Assembly: GCF_009907385.1 (NCBI RefSeq)
Contig: NZ_JAAATR010000049.1
Span: 62,001 to 126,000, forward strand
From: Atlantibacter hermannii
GTDB taxonomy: Bacteria > Pseudomonadota > Gammaproteobacteria > Enterobacterales > Enterobacteriaceae
Reading direction: 5' to 3'
Length of the DNA stretch: 64,000 nucleotides
The notes below the pieces were generated by a model. That model saw only the letters and a list, made by a program, of their open reading frames with translations, did not search any database and was not told the DNA's origin. The position numbers and the translations under genes are program-made. Of this stretch, positions 56,188 through 64,000 are shown one piece after another; the first letter of the stretch is position 1, and each line of letters starts with the position of its first letter.

Positions 56188-56274
56188 GCCGAGGTGGTGG
56201 AATTGGTAGACACGCTACCTTGAGGTGGTAGTGCCCGATTGGGCTTACGGGTTCAAGTCCCGTCCTCGGTACCA
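56188..56274 (+). tRNA. leuU: tRNA-Leu (anticodon GAG)
   Basis: 87 nt including the encoded CCA. Acceptor arms GCCGAGG/CCTCGGT; anticodon loop CTTGAGG with GAG at 56222-56224; long variable arm (TGCCCGATTGGGCT), class II as expected for leucine; T loop GTTCAAGTC. Same position after secG as leuU in E. coli. Confidence 0.97.
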
Positions 56275-56279
56275 AATCT

Positions 56280-56317
56280 AAGCAAAATTTGCTTTTTAGA
56301 CGTTTTAGGCGTAGTAT
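56280..56317 (+). promoter_or_regulatory. Weak terminator of secG-leuU fused to the promoter of the tRNA-fMet-rimP-nusA operon
   Basis: AAGCAAA/TTTGCTT (56280-56294) followed by a short T-run is a small terminator-like hairpin. Its right arm contains the -35 hexamer TTGCTT (56289-56294), which is followed by 17 nt and a -10 TAGTAT (56312-56317). The predicted start is about 10 nt before the tRNA. Confidence 0.7.
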
Positions 56318-56333
56318 TTGCCACGTTTTCGGA

Positions 56334-56410
<77 letters not shown>

Positions 56411-56540
56411 CTTTCCCTGAAAGTTTTTTTTCAAATAGACTGTGAACAGCGGTTGACGCTTTACACTATGAAATTTGAAAGAAAATTCTCTCGGAAGTGT
56501 CCGGGTCGCGCTAGCGGCTTACAGGGTTCAGTTATTAAAA

Positions 56541-56563
56541 GCCCCGATTTATCGGGGTTTTTT
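56541..56563 (+). terminator. Terminator/attenuator between tRNA-fMet and rimP
   Basis: CCCCGAT and ATCGGGG with a TT centre, followed by TTTTTTG. Read-through must occur because rimP-nusA-infB lie downstream, as in the K-12 operon. Confidence 0.85.
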
Positions 56564-56622
56564 GTTATCTGAGTTAATAATAACTGGGCTTTATGCCCTT
56601 TTTTTATGTCTTGGGGGTGGGC

Positions 56623-57075
56623 TTGTCCACATTAGAGCAAAAATTAACAGAGATGATTACAGCGCCGGTTGAAGCACTGGGCTATGAACTTGTCGGCATC
56701 GAGTTTCTTCGTGGTCGCACATCGACGCTGCGCATCTATATTGATAGTGAAGATGGCATCAATGTTGACGATTGTGCTGATGTTAGCCACCAGGTGAGTG
56801 CTGTACTCGACGTCGAAGATCCGATCACTGTGGCATATAACCTGGAAGTGTCCTCGCCAGGTCTCGACCGTCCGCTGTTCTCCGCTGAGCATTACACGCG
56901 TTTTCTCGGTGAAGAAGTCACGGTAGTGCTGCGTATGGCGGTGCAGAACCGCCGTAAATGGCAGGGTGTCATCAAAGCCGTTGAAGGCGAAATGATCACC
57001 GTAACGGTTGAGGGCAAAGACGAAGTGTTCGCGCTGAGCAACATTCAGAAAGCGAATCTGGTTCCCCATTTTTAA
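56623..57075 (+). CDS. rimP: RimP, 30S ribosome maturation factor
   Basis: 150 aa, as in E. coli, starting at TTG with a strong GGGGGTGG ribosome-binding site just upstream, as in K-12. N-terminal alpha/beta domain and C-terminal SH3-like domain ([24 protein letters not shown]). Assists S12-stage 30S assembly. Ten further in-frame codons upstream are not conserved. Confidence 0.96.
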   Translation: MSTLEQKLTEMITAPVEALGYELVGIEFLRGRTSTLRIYIDSEDGINVDDCADVSHQVSAVLDVEDPITVAYNLEVSSPGLDRPLFSAEHYTRFLGEEVTVVLRMAVQNRRKWQGVIKAVEGEMITVTVEGKDEVFALSNIQKANLVPHF

Positions 57076-57101
57076 CAGTCTGGATTGAGGCGAAGCCCAG
57101 G

Positions 57102-58589
57102 ATGAACAAAGAAATTTTGGCTGTTGTTGAAGCTGTTTCTAACGAAAAAGCGGTTCCGCGCGAGAAGATTTTCGAAGCGCTGGAAAGTGCCCTGGCCACG
57201 GCAACCAAGAAAAAATATGAACAAGAGATCGACGTGCGTGTCAGCATCGATCGTAAAAGCGGTGATTTCGATACCTTCCGTCGCTGGATGGTTGTTGAAG
57301 AAGTCACTCAGCCGACTCGTGAAATCACATTAGAAGCGGCGCAGTACGAAGATCCGAACTTCACCGTCGGCGATTATGTAGAAGATCAGATTGAATCGGT
57401 TACTTTTGACCGAATCACCACCCAGACCGCGAAGCAGGTTATCGTACAAAAAGTGCGTGAAGCCGAGCGTGCGATGGTGGTCGATCAGTTCCGCGAGCAC
57501 GAAGGCGATATCATTACCGGCGTGGTGAAGAAAGTGAACCGCGACAACATTAGCCTCGATCTGGGAAGCAACGCTGAAGCCGTTATTCTTCGTGAGGATA
57601 TGCTGCCGCGTGAAAACTTCCGTCCAGGCGACCGTATTCGCGGCGTGCTGTACTCTGTACGCCCGGAAGCGCGTGGCGCGCAGCTGTTCGTGACCCGTTC
57701 CAAGCCAGAGATGCTGATCGAACTGTTCCGCATCGAAGTGCCGGAAATCGGCGAAGAAGTGATTGAAATTAAAGCCGCCGCCCGCGACCCGGGTTCCCGT
57801 GCCAAAATCGCAGTGAAAACAAACGATAAGCGTATCGACCCGGTTGGCGCCTGTGTTGGTATGCGTGGCGCGCGCGTTCAGGCGGTGTCTACCGAACTGG
57901 GCGGTGAGCGTATCGACATCGTTCTGTGGGACGACAACCCGGCGCAGTTCGTGATCAACGCGATGGCTCCGGCGGATGTGGCGTCTATCGTGGTGGATGA
58001 AGATAAACACACCATGGATATCGCCGTTGAGGCTGGCAACCTGGCGCAGGCGATTGGTCGTAACGGCCAGAACGTGCGTCTTGCTTCGCAGTTAAGCGGT
58101 TGGGAACTCAACGTAATGACCGTGGAAGATCTGCAGGCGAAGCACCAGGCCGAAGCGCATGCTGCGATCGATACCTTCACTAAACATCTCGACATTGATG
58201 AAGATTTCGCCACGGTTCTGGTTGAAGAAGGTTTCTCGACTCTCGAGGAACTGGCTTACGTGCCAATGAAAGAGCTGCTTGAAATTGACGGGCTGGATGA
58301 AGCGACCGTTGAAGCATTGCGCGAACGTGCCAAAAACGCACTCACGACGCTGGCGTTGGCTCAGGAAGAAAGCCTCGGCGACAAGAAGCCGAGCGAAGAT
58401 CTGTTAGGCCTTGAAGGTATGGATCGCACTCTTGCCTGGAAGCTGGCTGCTCGTGGGGTTTGTACGCTGGAAGACCTCGCCGAACAAGGCGTTGATGACC
58501 TTTCAGATATTGAAGAGTTGACGGATGAGAAAGCCGGTGAGCTGATCATGGCCGCGCGTAATATCTGTTGGTTTGGTGATGAAGCGTAA
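57102..58589 (+). CDS. nusA: Transcription termination/antitermination factor NusA
   Basis: 495 aa, as in E. coli. N-terminal RNA polymerase-binding domain, S1 domain ([21 protein letters not shown]), two KH domains ([12 protein letters not shown]) and two acidic C-terminal repeats that bind alpha-CTD and N-type factors. Second protein gene of the operon, 24 nt before infB. Confidence 0.98.
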   Translation: MNKEILAVVEAVSNEKAVPREKIFEALESALATATKKKYEQEIDVRVSIDRKSGDFDTFRRWMVVEEVTQPTREITLEAAQYEDPNFTVGDYVEDQIESVTFDRITTQTAKQVIVQKVREAERAMVVDQFREHEGDIITGVVKKVNRDNISLDLGSNAEAVILREDMLPRENFRPGDRIRGVLYSVRPEARGAQLFVTRSKPEMLIELFRIEVPEIGEEVIEIKAAARDPGSRAKIAVKTNDKRIDPVGACVGMRGARVQAVSTELGGERIDIVLWDDNPAQFVINAMAPADVASIVVDEDKHTMDIAVEAGNLAQAIGRNGQNVRLASQLSGWELNVMTVEDLQAKHQAEAHAAIDTFTKHLDIDEDFATVLVEEGFSTLEELAYVPMKELLEIDGLDEATVEALRERAKNALTTLALAQEESLGDKKPSEDLLGLEGMDRTLAWKLAARGVCTLEDLAEQGVDDLSDIEELTDEKAGELIMAARNICWFGDEA

Positions 58590-58613
58590 TAAACTGTAGC
58601 AGGAAGGAACAGC

Positions 58614-61328
58614 ATGACTGATGTAACCGTAAAAGCGCTGGCCGCAGAGATTCAGACCTCGGTGGACCGCCTGGTACAGCAATTCGCTGATGCAGGGATC
58701 CCCAAGTCCGCTGAAGACTCTGTGACGGCGCAAGAGAAACAAACTTTACTGGCTCACCTGAACCGTGAACATGGTTCGGCGCCGGATAAGTTGACATTGC
58801 AGCGCAAAACGCGCAGTACTTTAAGCATTCAAGGTACCGGTGGTAAGAGCAAATCGGTACAGATCGAAGTCCGCAAGAAACGCACCTTTGTAAAACGTGA
58901 TCCGGCTGAGGCAGAACGCCTCGCCGCGGAAGAGCAAGCGCAGCGTGAAGCGGAAGAGCAGGCCCAACGTGAAGCAGAGGAAGCTGCAAAGCGCGAGGCT
59001 CAGGAAAAAGCGAAGCGTGAAGCGCAAGAGAAAGCGAAACGCGACGCAGACGAAAAGGCTAAACGTGAGCTTGCAGACCAGGCTAAACGCGAAGCTGCGG
59101 AAAATAGTAAAGTGAGCAATCAACAAACTGACGAAGCAACCAAAGCCGCTCAGGCTGAAAAAGCCCGCCGCGAAGCTGAAGCGAATGAACTGAAGCGTAA
59201 GGCTGAAGAAGAAGCGCGTCGTAAACTCGAAGAAAACGCTCGCCGTGTCGCTGAAGAAGCACGCCGTATGGCTGAAGAAAACGCTGCGGGTTGGACCAGC
59301 ACTGAAACTGTTGAAGAAGACAAGAGTGATTACCACGTCACCACGTCTCAACACGCTCGTCAGGCTGAAGATGACAGCGACCGCGAAGTAGAAGGCGGCC
59401 GTGGCCGTGGGCGCAACACGCCTAAAGTTGCCCGCCAGAAAAAAGGCAACAAACACGCCGAATCTAAAGCCGATCGCGAAGAAGCTCGCGCCGCCGTTCG
59501 GGGCGGAAAAGGCGGAAGACAGCGTAAAGGCAGCGCACTGCAGCAGGGCTTCAACAAGCCGGCTCAGGCCGTTAACCGTGACGTTGTGATCGGTGAAACC
59601 ATCACCGTTGGCGATCTGGCTAACAAGATGGCGGTGAAAGGCTCTCAGGTTATCAAAGCGATGATGAAACTGGGCGCAATGGCCACTATCAACCAGGTCA
59701 TTGACCAGGAAACCGCACAGCTGGTTGCCGAAGAAATGGGCCACAAAGTTATCCTGCGTCGTGAAAACGAGCTGGAAGAAGCGGTCATGAGCGACCGTGA
59801 TACGGGTGCCGCAGCAGAAGCGCGCGCGCCGGTTGTGACTATCATGGGTCACGTTGACCACGGTAAAACCTCGCTGCTCGACTATATTCGCTCAACCAAA
59901 GTTGCCTCTGGCGAAGCGGGGGGTATTACCCAGCACATCGGTGCTTACCATGTGGAAACCGACAACGGCATGATCACCTTCCTGGATACCCCGGGCCACG
60001 CCGCGTTTACCGCGATGCGTGCACGTGGTGCTCAGGCAACGGATATCGTGGTTCTGGTCGTTGCGGCGGATGACGGCGTGATGCCGCAGACCATCGAAGC
60101 TATCCAGCACGCGAAAGCGGCGCAGGTACCGGTGGTTGTTGCTGTGAACAAAATTGATAAACCCGAAGCCGATCCGGATCGCGTGAAGAACGAATTGTCT
60201 CAGTACGGCATCCTGCCGGAAGAGTGGGGCGGTGAAAGCCAGTTTGTTCACGTTTCCGCGAAAGCCGGTACCGGCATTGACGATCTGCTGGACGCTATCC
60301 TGCTGCAGGCTGAAGTTCTCGAACTCAAGGCCGTTCGCAAAGGCATGGCTAGCGGCGTAGTGATCGAATCCTTCCTGGATAAAGGCCGTGGCCCGGTTGC
60401 CACCGTTCTGGTTCGTGAAGGTACGCTGAATAAAGGCGATATCGTATTGTGCGGCTTCGAATATGGCCGTGTGCGTGCAATGCGTGACGAACTGGGCCGC
60501 GAAGTGACCGAAGCGGGTCCGTCCATCCCGGTTGAGATCCTCGGCCTGTCCGGCGTTCCGGCTGCGGGTGATGAAGTGACCGTGGTACGTGACGAGAAGA
60601 AAGCGCGTGAAGTGGCACTGTATCGTCAGGGTAAATTCCGCGAAGTCAAACTGGCGCGCCAGCAGAAATCTAAACTGGAAAACATGTTCGCCAACATGAC
60701 CGAAGGCGAAGTGTCCGAAGTGAACATCGTGCTGAAAGCCGACGTTCAGGGTTCTGTGGAAGCGATTTCCGACTCGCTGCTGAAGCTCTCTACCGACGAA
60801 GTGAAGGTGAAGATTGTTGGCTCCGGCGTAGGGGGTATCACCGAAACCGACGCAACGCTCGCGGCTGCGTCTAACGCGATTCTGGTTGGCTTCAACGTGC
60901 GTGCCGATGCGTCTGCCCGTCGCGTCATCGAAGCGGAAAGCCTGGATCTGCGTTACTACTCCGTCATCTACCATCTGATTGATGAAGTGAAAGCGGCGAT
61001 GAGCGGTATGTTGTCTCCGGAACTGAAACAGCAGATCATCGGTCTGGCTGAAGTGCGTGATGTGTTCAAATCACCGAAATTCGGTGCGATCGCGGGCTGT
61101 ATGGTTACCGAAGGCACGATTAAACGTCATAACCCAATCCGCGTACTGCGCGACAACGTGGTTATCTATGAAGGCGAACTGGAATCCCTGCGCCGCTTCA
61201 AAGATGACGTTAACGAAGTCCGTAACGGCATGGAATGTGGTATCGGCGTGAAGAACTACAACGACGTTCGCGTTGGCGATATGATCGAAGTGTTCGAAGT
61301 CATTGAGATTAAACGTACCATCGCTTAA
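58614..61328 (+). CDS. infB: Translation initiation factor IF-2
   Basis: 904 aa (E. coli 890). The N-terminal half contains a charged Ala/Glu/Lys/Arg tandem-repeat region (about residues 104-160 and 178-225), longer than in K-12. The G domain has G1 GHVDHGKT, G3 DTPGH and G4 NKID, followed by the fMet-tRNA-binding C domains. An in-frame GTG at 59112 (residue 167, ENSKVSNQQ) corresponds to the internal IF2-beta start. The third-isoform AUG of K-12 seven codons later is absent. Confidence 0.98.
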   Translation: MTDVTVKALAAEIQTSVDRLVQQFADAGIPKSAEDSVTAQEKQTLLAHLNREHGSAPDKLTLQRKTRSTLSIQGTGGKSKSVQIEVRKKRTFVKRDPAEAERLAAEEQAQREAEEQAQREAEEAAKREAQEKAKREAQEKAKRDADEKAKRELADQAKREAAENSKVSNQQTDEATKAAQAEKARREAEANELKRKAEEEARRKLEENARRVAEEARRMAEENAAGWTSTETVEEDKSDYHVTTSQHARQAEDDSDREVEGGRGRGRNTPKVARQKKGNKHAESKADREEARAAVRGGKGGRQRKGSALQQGFNKPAQAVNRDVVIGETITVGDLANKMAVKGSQVIKAMMKLGAMATINQVIDQETAQLVAEEMGHKVILRRENELEEAVMSDRDTGAAAEARAPVVTIMGHVDHGKTSLLDYIRSTKVASGEAGGITQHIGAYHVETDNGMITFLDTPGHAAFTAMRARGAQATDIVVLVVAADDGVMPQTIEAIQHAKAAQVPVVVAVNKIDKPEADPDRVKNELSQYGILPEEWGGESQFVHVSAKAGTGIDDLLDAILLQAEVLELKAVRKGMASGVVIESFLDKGRGPVATVLVREGTLNKGDIVLCGFEYGRVRAMRDELGREVTEAGPSIPVEILGLSGVPAAGDEVTVVRDEKKAREVALYRQGKFREVKLARQQKSKLENMFANMTEGEVSEVNIVLKADVQGSVEAISDSLLKLSTDEVKVKIVGSGVGGITETDATLAAASNAILVGFNVRADASARRVIEAESLDLRYYSVIYHLIDEVKAAMSGMLSPELKQQIIGLAEVRDVFKSPKFGAIAGCMVTEGTIKRHNPIRVLRDNVVIYEGELESLRRFKDDVNEVRNGMECGIGVKNYNDVRVGDMIEVFEVIEIKRTIA

Positions 61329-61354
61329 TCGGGCTGATGTGACTGCTTAATTTA

Positions 61355-61373
61355 GGGGGGCCGAGTGCCCCCC
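61355..61373 (+). promoter_or_regulatory. Intercistronic GC-rich hairpin between infB and rbfA
   Basis: GGGGGGC and GCCCCCC with a 5-nt loop, with no T-run. Probably a processing or stability element rather than a terminator. Confidence 0.6.
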
Positions 61374-61394
61374 GATTTGTCTGGAGATTTTACT

Positions 61395-61796
61395 ATGGCG
61401 AAAGAATTTGGTCGCCCGCAGCGGGTGGCTCAGGAAATGCAAAAAGAAATTGCCATTATCCTGCAGCGCGAAATCAAAGATCCGCGGTTAGGTCTGATGA
61501 CCACCGTATCCGGCGTGGAAATGTCCCGCGATCTGGCCTATGCGAAAGTGTTCGTCACGTTTTTGAACGATAAAGACGAAGATGCCATTAAAGCCGGCAT
61601 TAAAGCCCTTCAGGAAGCGTCCGGTTTTATCCGTTCGCTGCTGGGTAAAGCAATGCGTCTGCGTATCGTGCCGGAATTAACCTTCTTCTATGACAATTCA
61701 CTGGTAGAAGGGATGCGCATGTCGAATCTGGTGAGTAATGTCATCAAGGACGACGAGGCGCGCCGCGTCAACCCGGACGACAGCAAGGAGGACTGA
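61395..61796 (+). CDS. rbfA: RbfA, 30S ribosome-binding factor
   Basis: 133 aa, as in E. coli, from MAKEFGRPQ. Single KH-type domain with the conserved [10 protein letters not shown] and a charged C-terminal tail. Acts in 16S 5'-end maturation and cold adaptation. The stop shares a base with the truB start (TGATG). Ten upstream in-frame codons overlap the hairpin and are not part of the gene. Confidence 0.97.
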   Translation: MAKEFGRPQRVAQEMQKEIAIILQREIKDPRLGLMTTVSGVEMSRDLAYAKVFVTFLNDKDEDAIKAGIKALQEASGFIRSLLGKAMRLRIVPELTFFYDNSLVEGMRMSNLVSNVIKDDEARRVNPDDSKED

Positions 61797-62740
61797 TGAG
61801 TCGTCCTCGTCGTCGCGGTCGCGATGTGCATGGCGTATTGTTGCTGGATAAGCCCGGCGGGCTATCGTCCAACGACGCGCTGCAAAAAGTCAAACGCCTC
61901 TACAATGCCAACCGGGCAGGACATACCGGCGCGCTGGATCCGCTGGCGACCGGTATGTTGCCGATTTGCCTTGGCGAGGCGACAAAGTTTTCCCAGTATC
62001 TGCTTGATTCCGATAAGCGTTATCGCGTAATTGCGCGCCTCGGGCAGCGCACCGATACCTCGGACGCCGACGGCAACATCGTTGAGGAAAGGCCGGTGAC
62101 TTTTACCGCGCAGGCGCTGGAAAATGCGCTGGAGAGTTTCCGTGGTGAGATCCAACAGGTCCCGACCATGTTCTCAGCGCTGAAGTATCAGGGCAAACCG
62201 CTGTACGAATATGCGCGTCAGGGGATTGTGGTGCCGCGGGAAGCGCGTCCGATCACCGTCTATGAGCTACTGTTTATTCGTCATGAAGGGCTGGAGCTGG
62301 AGCTGGAAGTTCATTGTTCTAAAGGCACTTACATCCGCACCATCATTGATGACCTGGGCGAAAAGCTCGGCTGCGGCGCGCACGTTAGCTATCTGCGCCG
62401 GCTTGCGGTGAGCAAATACCCTGTCGAACGCATGGTGACGCTGGAACAGCTGACTACGCTGCGTGCACGGGCAGATGATGAAGGCATTGATTTGGCTACG
62501 GTTCTTGACCCGCTGTTAATGCCGATGGACAGTCCGGCTTCGGATTTCCCGATGGTGAATATTCCACCTGTAATTGCTGGTTATTTTAAAAATGGCCAGC
62601 CGGTACGTGTTGCTGACGTGCCGCTGCACGGCCTGGTGCGCGTGACCGAAGGCGACGAACAGAAGTTTATCGGCATGGGTGAAATCGATGATGAGGGACG
62701 CGTCGCGCCCCGTCGTCTGGTGGTGGAATACCACGACTAA
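61796..62740 (+). CDS. truB: tRNA pseudouridine-55 synthase
   Basis: 314 aa, as in E. coli. Catalytic aspartate in [12 protein letters not shown] (near 48); the C-terminal PUA domain starts near 250. Modifies U55 in the T loop of all tRNAs and has RNA chaperone activity. Translationally coupled to rbfA. Confidence 0.98.
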   Translation: MSRPRRRGRDVHGVLLLDKPGGLSSNDALQKVKRLYNANRAGHTGALDPLATGMLPICLGEATKFSQYLLDSDKRYRVIARLGQRTDTSDADGNIVEERPVTFTAQALENALESFRGEIQQVPTMFSALKYQGKPLYEYARQGIVVPREARPITVYELLFIRHEGLELELEVHCSKGTYIRTIIDDLGEKLGCGAHVSYLRRLAVSKYPVERMVTLEQLTTLRARADDEGIDLATVLDPLLMPMDSPASDFPMVNIPPVIAGYFKNGQPVRVADVPLHGLVRVTEGDEQKFIGMGEIDDEGRVAPRRLVVEYHD

Positions 62741-62743
62741 CGT

Positions 62744-62772
62744 TTGCGATAAGCTGCTGTGACAGGTAGAAT
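62744..62772 (+). promoter_or_regulatory. Sigma-70 promoter for rpsO
   Basis: TTGCGA, 17 nt, TAGAAT, immediately after the truB stop and about 110 nt before the rpsO start. Confidence 0.75.
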
Positions 62773-62807
62773 ATTGCGGCTAAATACGCTGCCAGTCGTT
62801 ACTGTAA

Positions 62808-63149
<342 letters not shown>

Positions 63150-63165
63150 TTCTTGCGAGTTTCAG

Positions 63166-63193
63166 AAAAGGGGGCCTTTACGGCCCCTTTTTT
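63166..63193 (+). terminator. Intrinsic terminator after rpsO
   Basis: AAAAGGGGGCC and GGCCCCTTTTTT with a 5-nt loop, matching the leaky terminator between rpsO and pnp in E. coli. Confidence 0.92.
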
Positions 63194-63246
63194 CAACCAG
63201 ATGGCAGAATTCAATAGTAAACTACTGTATTGTTGCCTGAAGGGAT

Positions 63247-63331
63247 CTTCTTGTGCAGAGGTTCGCGCGGCTAATGAGAGGCTTGACTCCACGAAGGGGT
63301 TAGGATTGTCATTAGTCGCGAGGATGCAAAG
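63247..63331 (+). promoter_or_regulatory. pnp leader stem, RNase III autoregulation element
   Basis: CGCGGCTAATGA (63266-63277) pairs with TCATTAGTCGCG (63309-63320, one G-U). Outer arms CTTCTTGTGCA and TGCAAAGAAG extend the duplex. In E. coli RNase III cuts such a stem in the pnp leader and PNPase then degrades the duplex to repress its own mRNA. A smaller stem CAGCAC/GTGCTG follows at 63347-63369. Confidence 0.85.
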
Positions 63332-63394
63332 AAGGTCGATACTCAACAGCACGCCGCACCGGTGTGCTGTCATTCATTAAGAAAGGGTATTATT

Positions 63395-64000
63395 TTGCTT
63401 AATCCGATCGTTCGTAAATTTCAATATGGTCAACATACCGTCACGTTAGAGACCGGTATGATGGCGCGCCAGGCTACCGCCGCAGTGATGGTAAGCATGG
63501 ACGACACCGCAGTATTCGTGACCGTTGTGGGTCAGAAAAAAGCTAAACCGGGACAGGATTTCTTCCCGCTTACCGTTAACTATCAGGAGCGTACCTACGC
63601 TGCTGGCCGTATCCCAGGTAGCTTCTTCCGTCGTGAAGGCCGTCCGAGCGAAGGCGAAACCCTGATCGCGCGCCTGATTGACCGTCCGGTTCGTCCGCTG
63701 TTCCCGGAAGGCTTCGTTAACGAAGTTCAGGTTATCGCGACCGTGGTTTCTGTGAACCCGCAGGTTCACCCGGACATCGTGGCGATGATCGGCGCATCCG
63801 CAGCGTTGAGCCTGTCTGGTATTCCGTTCAACGGCCCAATCGGCGCTGCGCGCGTTGGCTACATCAACGATCAGTACGTGCTGAACCCGACGGCTGACGA
63901 ACTGAAAAACAGCAAGCTGGACCTGGTGGTTGCCGGTACCGAAGGCGCTGTATTGATGGTTGAATCCGAAGCTGAACTGCTGAGCGAAGACCAGATGCTG
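63395..64000 (+). CDS. pnp: Polyribonucleotide nucleotidyltransferase (3' truncated by window edge)
   Basis: Phosphorolytic 3'-5' exoribonuclease of the degradosome. Translation starts at TTG ([15 protein letters not shown]), as in E. coli, with AAAGGG upstream. About 202 residues of the first RNase PH domain are present ([44 protein letters not shown]), and the frame is open to the window end. E. coli Pnp has 711 aa. Confidence 0.98.
   Translation, partial: MLNPIVRKFQYGQHTVTLETGMMARQATAAVMVSMDDTAVFVTVVGQKKAKPGQDFFPLTVNYQERTYAAGRIPGSFFRREGRPSEGETLIARLIDRPVRPLFPEGFVNEVQVIATVVSVNPQVHPDIVAMIGASAALSLSGIPFNGPIGAARVGYINDQYVLNPTADELKNSKLDLVVAGTEGAVLMVESEAELLSEDQML

Noticed and set aside
58950-59110. 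Tandem repeats that could be read as a DNA repeat array
   Set aside because: They are codon-level repeats of the charged IF2 N-terminal region, known in this gene, not a CRISPR or mobile repeat.
58821-59861. 346-codon open frame opposite the infB N-terminal repeat region
   Set aside because: Arises from the repetitive Ala/Glu/Lys/Arg codons of infB; the Phe/Leu-rich translation is an artefact.

Overview
The window is chromosomal DNA from a member of the Enterobacteriaceae (Gammaproteobacteria). Nearly every protein is an obvious full-length ortholog of an Escherichia coli K-12 protein, often with identical length. Operon structures, overlapping start/stop codons and several regulatory elements (ArcZ sRNA, sigma-E and sigma-32 promoters, RNase III-type pnp leader) also match. 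It is not E. coli itself: gene content and order differ at several places and protein divergence is moderate. Genus cannot be fixed from sequence alone. No IS element, prophage, CRISPR array or rRNA was seen.

Layout. 1-14.8 kb corresponds to the K-12 95-96 min region: 3' part of tamB, ytfP, ppa (convergent), the galactofuranose ABC operon ytfQ-ytfR-ytfT-yjfF, then an accessory block (a flagellar-regulon chemoreceptor and a low-GC DUF3289/DUF943 pair), then fbp and mpl. 14.9-64 kb corresponds to the K-12 69-72 min region: gltBD, yhcC, arcB with the ArcZ sRNA on the opposite strand, elbB-mtgA, the lptC-lptA-lptB-rpoN-hpf-ptsN-rapZ-ptsO block with kdsC, kdsD and yrbG upstream, mlaFEDCB-ibaG-murA, sfsB, ispB, rplU-rpmA-yhbE-obgE, dacB, greA, yhbY, rlmE-ftsH-folP-glmM, an accessory isoaspartyl-dipeptidase/DcuC-type transporter/LysR cassette, secG, tRNA-Leu(GAG), tRNA-fMet, rimP-nusA-infB-rbfA-truB-rpsO and the 5' part of pnp. 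The mpl|gltD junction joins two regions that lie on opposite replichores in K-12, at nearly equal distances from oriC. Gene orientations are exactly what a single inversion around the origin would give.

Functional themes. The envelope dominates: LPS precursor synthesis and export (kdsC, kdsD, lptABC), outer-membrane lipid asymmetry (mla), TamB, peptidoglycan synthesis and recycling (murA, mtgA, dacB, mpl, glmM), Sec translocation (secG) and FtsH proteolysis. RapZ, which governs amino-sugar supply, sits beside ptsN and ptsO of the nitrogen PTS. The last 8 kb is a translation/RNA-metabolism operon. The likely novel material is in the three accessory spots: the sigma-28 chemoreceptor directly after a sugar ABC operon (9.3-11 kb), the DUF3289/DUF943 islet with a long inverted repeat reaching into its ribosome-binding site (11.1-12.2 kb), and the isoaspartyl-peptide cassette (52-55.6 kb).
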